From an uncultured Anaerolineales bacterium (GTDB taxonomy: Bacteria > Chloroflexota > Anaerolineae > Anaerolineales > UBA11657): a DNA stretch of 6,741 bases. The stretch is from positions 1-6,741 of the forward strand of contig CAJWGI010000071.1 of the NCBI GenBank assembly GCA_913031335.1, written 5' to 3'. Position numbers and translations under genes: made by a program. This document shows, piece by piece, positions 5,117 to 6,741 of this stretch. Every line of letters begins with the position of its first letter. The first letter of the stretch is position 1. The notes under the pieces were generated by a model. That model searched no databases, was not told the DNA's origin, and saw only the letters and a list, made by a program, of their open reading frames with translations.

Positions 5117-6741
5117 ATGGGCAAGATAATCGGGATTGACCTCGGCACCACCAATTCGGTGGTGTCCATTATGGAAGCGGGAGAACCGACCGTGATTTCC
5201 AGCTCTGAGGGCGGACGGCTGGTGCCGTCCGTGGTGGCCGTGAACACCAAAACCGGTGAGCGGCTGGTGGGTCAGGTAGCGCGCAGACAAACCATCACAA
5301 ATCCAGAAAACACGCTCTTTTCCATCAAGCGCTTCATCGGCCGAAAGTTCGAGGACCCCGAAGTGCAGCGCGCTATGAAACACACGCCCTACTCGGTGAG
5401 CGCTGCCCCCAACGGGGACTTGCGCGTCCACATGGGCGAGAAGGAATACTCTCCGCAGGAGATATCCGCGATGGTGCTGGCGAAATTGAAGGATGACGCG
5501 GAGGCTTATCTGGGTGAGGCCGTCACTCAGACTGTGATTACCGTGCCGGCTTATTTCAACGACACCCAGCGGCAGGCCACCAAAGATGCCGGACGCATCG
5601 CCGGCCTGGAAGTGCTGCGCATTATCAACGAGCCAACGGCCTCATCGCTTGCCTACGGCCTGGAAAACAAAACGGAAGAAACCATCGCGGTGTTCGACCT
5701 GGGCGGCGGCACTTTCGATATTTCCATCCTCGATGTCGGCGACGGGGTTTTCGAGGTGCGTGCAACCAACGGCAACACCCACCTGGGCGGAGACGATTTT
5801 GACCTGCGCGTGATTGAATGGCTGGCAGATGAATACCAGAGGGATCAAGGAATCGATTTACGCCATGACCGGCAGGCGCTGCAACGCCTAAGAGAGGCTG
5901 CCGAAAAAGCCAAAATAGAGCTCAGTACTGTCATGCAGACTGAACTCAACCTGCCGTTTATCACCGCGGACGCGAGCGGGCCAAAACACCTGAATTACAC
6001 GCTAACGCGCGCGAAGTTGGAGCAGCTCACGGCAGATCTGGTGGAGCAATCAATGCAGCCCGTGCGGGCTGCGCTCGAAGACGCGCGCCTGAAACCCGGC
6101 AACGTGGACGAGATTGTGCTAGTCGGGGGAATGACGCGCATGCCCGCGGTGCAGCAGGCCGTGCGAGAACTCTTCGGGCGCGAGCCGCACAAGAAGGTCA
6201 ACCCGGACGAGGTGGTGGCGGTTGGGGCTGCCATCCAAGCCGGGGTCCTGGGCGGCGACGTAACCGACGTGCTGCTGCTGGACGTCACTCCACTCACCCT
6301 CAGCATCGAGACCCTCGGCGGCGTGGCCACCGCGCTGATTGAGCGCAACACAACCATCCCCACCAACAAAAGCCAAGTGTTTTCCACTGCGTCCGACATG
6401 CAGAATTCGGTGGAGATTAATGTGGTGCAGGGCGAAAGATCCATGGCGGCGGATAACAAAAGCCTGGGCAAGTTCGTGCTCGATGGAATCCCGCCGGCAC
6501 CGCGCGGAGTGCCGCAGATCGAAGTTGCTTTCGATTTGGATGCGGACGGCATCTTAAACGTGACCGCGCAGGACAAAGCCACAAACCGAAGCCAGCACAT
6601 CACCATTCAGGGTTCCTCCGGCCTGTCGGAAGAGGAGATTGAGAGCATGGTCTCAGCGGCGGAGGAATACCGCGACGAGGACCAGCAGCGCAAAGAACGC
6701 ATCGAGGTGCGCAATGCGGGTGATGCCGCCATCTATGCCGC
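5117..6741 (+). CDS. dnaK: Chaperone DnaK (Hsp70), missing its C-terminus at the window end
   Basis: DnaK is the ATP-driven Hsp70 chaperone of the cytosol, working with DnaJ and GrpE. The 541 residues visible include the whole nucleotide-binding domain: phosphate-1 motif GIDLGTTNS (6-14), K71 in [21 protein letters not shown] (171-181), phosphate-2 motif FDLGGGTFD (193-201, with T199), and adenosine motif [10 protein letters not shown] (334-343). The interdomain linker VLLLD (385-389) follows. The substrate-binding beta domain has [18 protein letters not shown] (408-425) and [10 protein letters not shown] (461-470), and the helical lid begins near 501. Small departures from the common sequence are ASS for AAS (175-177) and GNTHLGG for GDTHLGG (219-225). 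AGAGGA (5101-5106) lies 10 nt before the ATG. The frame is open at the window end, so about 80-100 residues are missing. It is third in the hrcA operon and controlled by CIRCE. Confidence 0.98.
   Translation, partial: MGKIIGIDLGTTNSVVSIMEAGEPTVISSSEGGRLVPSVVAVNTKTGERLVGQVARRQTITNPENTLFSIKRFIGRKFEDPEVQRAMKHTPYSVSAAPNGDLRVHMGEKEYSPQEISAMVLAKLKDDAEAYLGEAVTQTVITVPAYFNDTQRQATKDAGRIAGLEVLRIINEPTASSLAYGLENKTEETIAVFDLGGGTFDISILDVGDGVFEVRATNGNTHLGGDDFDLRVIEWLADEYQRDQGIDLRHDRQALQRLREAAEKAKIELSTVMQTELNLPFITADASGPKHLNYTLTRAKLEQLTADLVEQSMQPVRAALEDARLKPGNVDEIVLVGGMTRMPAVQQAVRELFGREPHKKVNPDEVVAVGAAIQAGVLGGDVTDVLLLDVTPLTLSIETLGGVATALIERNTTIPTNKSQVFSTASDMQNSVEINVVQGERSMAADNKSLGKFVLDGIPPAPRGVPQIEVAFDLDADGILNVTAQDKATNRSQHITIQGSSGLSEEEIESMVSAAEEYRDEDQQRKERIEVRNAGDAAIYA

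Noticed and set aside
4835..5431. Minus-strand frame of 198 codons opposite grpE and dnaK
   Set aside because: Antisense to the conserved ends of both genes and spans their junction. Its sequence is unlike any family I recognise.
5995..6606. Minus-strand frame of 203 codons opposite dnaK
   Set aside because: Ser/Thr/Arg-rich shadow. Long antisense frames over dnaK are a well-known artefact of its codon pattern.

Overview
The window is GC-rich, densely coding bacterial DNA made of two divergent gene clusters that meet in a compact regulatory region at about 3226-3355. Every gene belongs to a recognisable family. I found no insertion sequence, phage gene, CRISPR array, rRNA or tRNA, and no gene-free stretch longer than about 130 bases. 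The perfect CIRCE operator, the hrcA-grpE-dnaK order, and a SecA with an enlarged NBD1 loop and a DEVDN motif suggest Chloroflexota, possibly the Dehalococcoidia/SAR202 side. That assignment comes from remembered sequence style, not a search, and I hold it at about 50%.

Left arm, minus strand, transcribed from about 3245 down to 1. The genes in order are a stand-alone cobalamin-binding subunit of an acyl-CoA mutase (mcmB-like), meaB (the G-protein chaperone of such mutases), prs (ribose-phosphate pyrophosphokinase) and secA (cut by the window start after 258 codons). Gaps are 33, 27 and 9 nt, so this looks like one transcription unit. It combines B12-dependent mutase maturation with two housekeeping genes. 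The catalytic mutase subunit is not in the window.

Right arm, plus strand. The genes are hrcA, grpE and dnaK (cut by the window end after 541 codons), with gaps of 3 and 21 nt. This is the classical HrcA-controlled chaperone operon. HrcA represses its own operon through the CIRCE site just downstream of the predicted start point, DnaK is the Hsp70 chaperone, and GrpE is its nucleotide exchange factor. A dnaJ gene may follow beyond the window, but this is not seen.

Centre. A sigma70-type promoter faces each way, and their core elements interleave (3252-3280 leftward, 3267-3296 rightward). The two arms therefore probably compete for RNA polymerase, and HrcA bound at CIRCE could affect the mutase/prs/secA arm indirectly. 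This regulatory link is the most interesting feature here. I see no evidence of a wholly new system.
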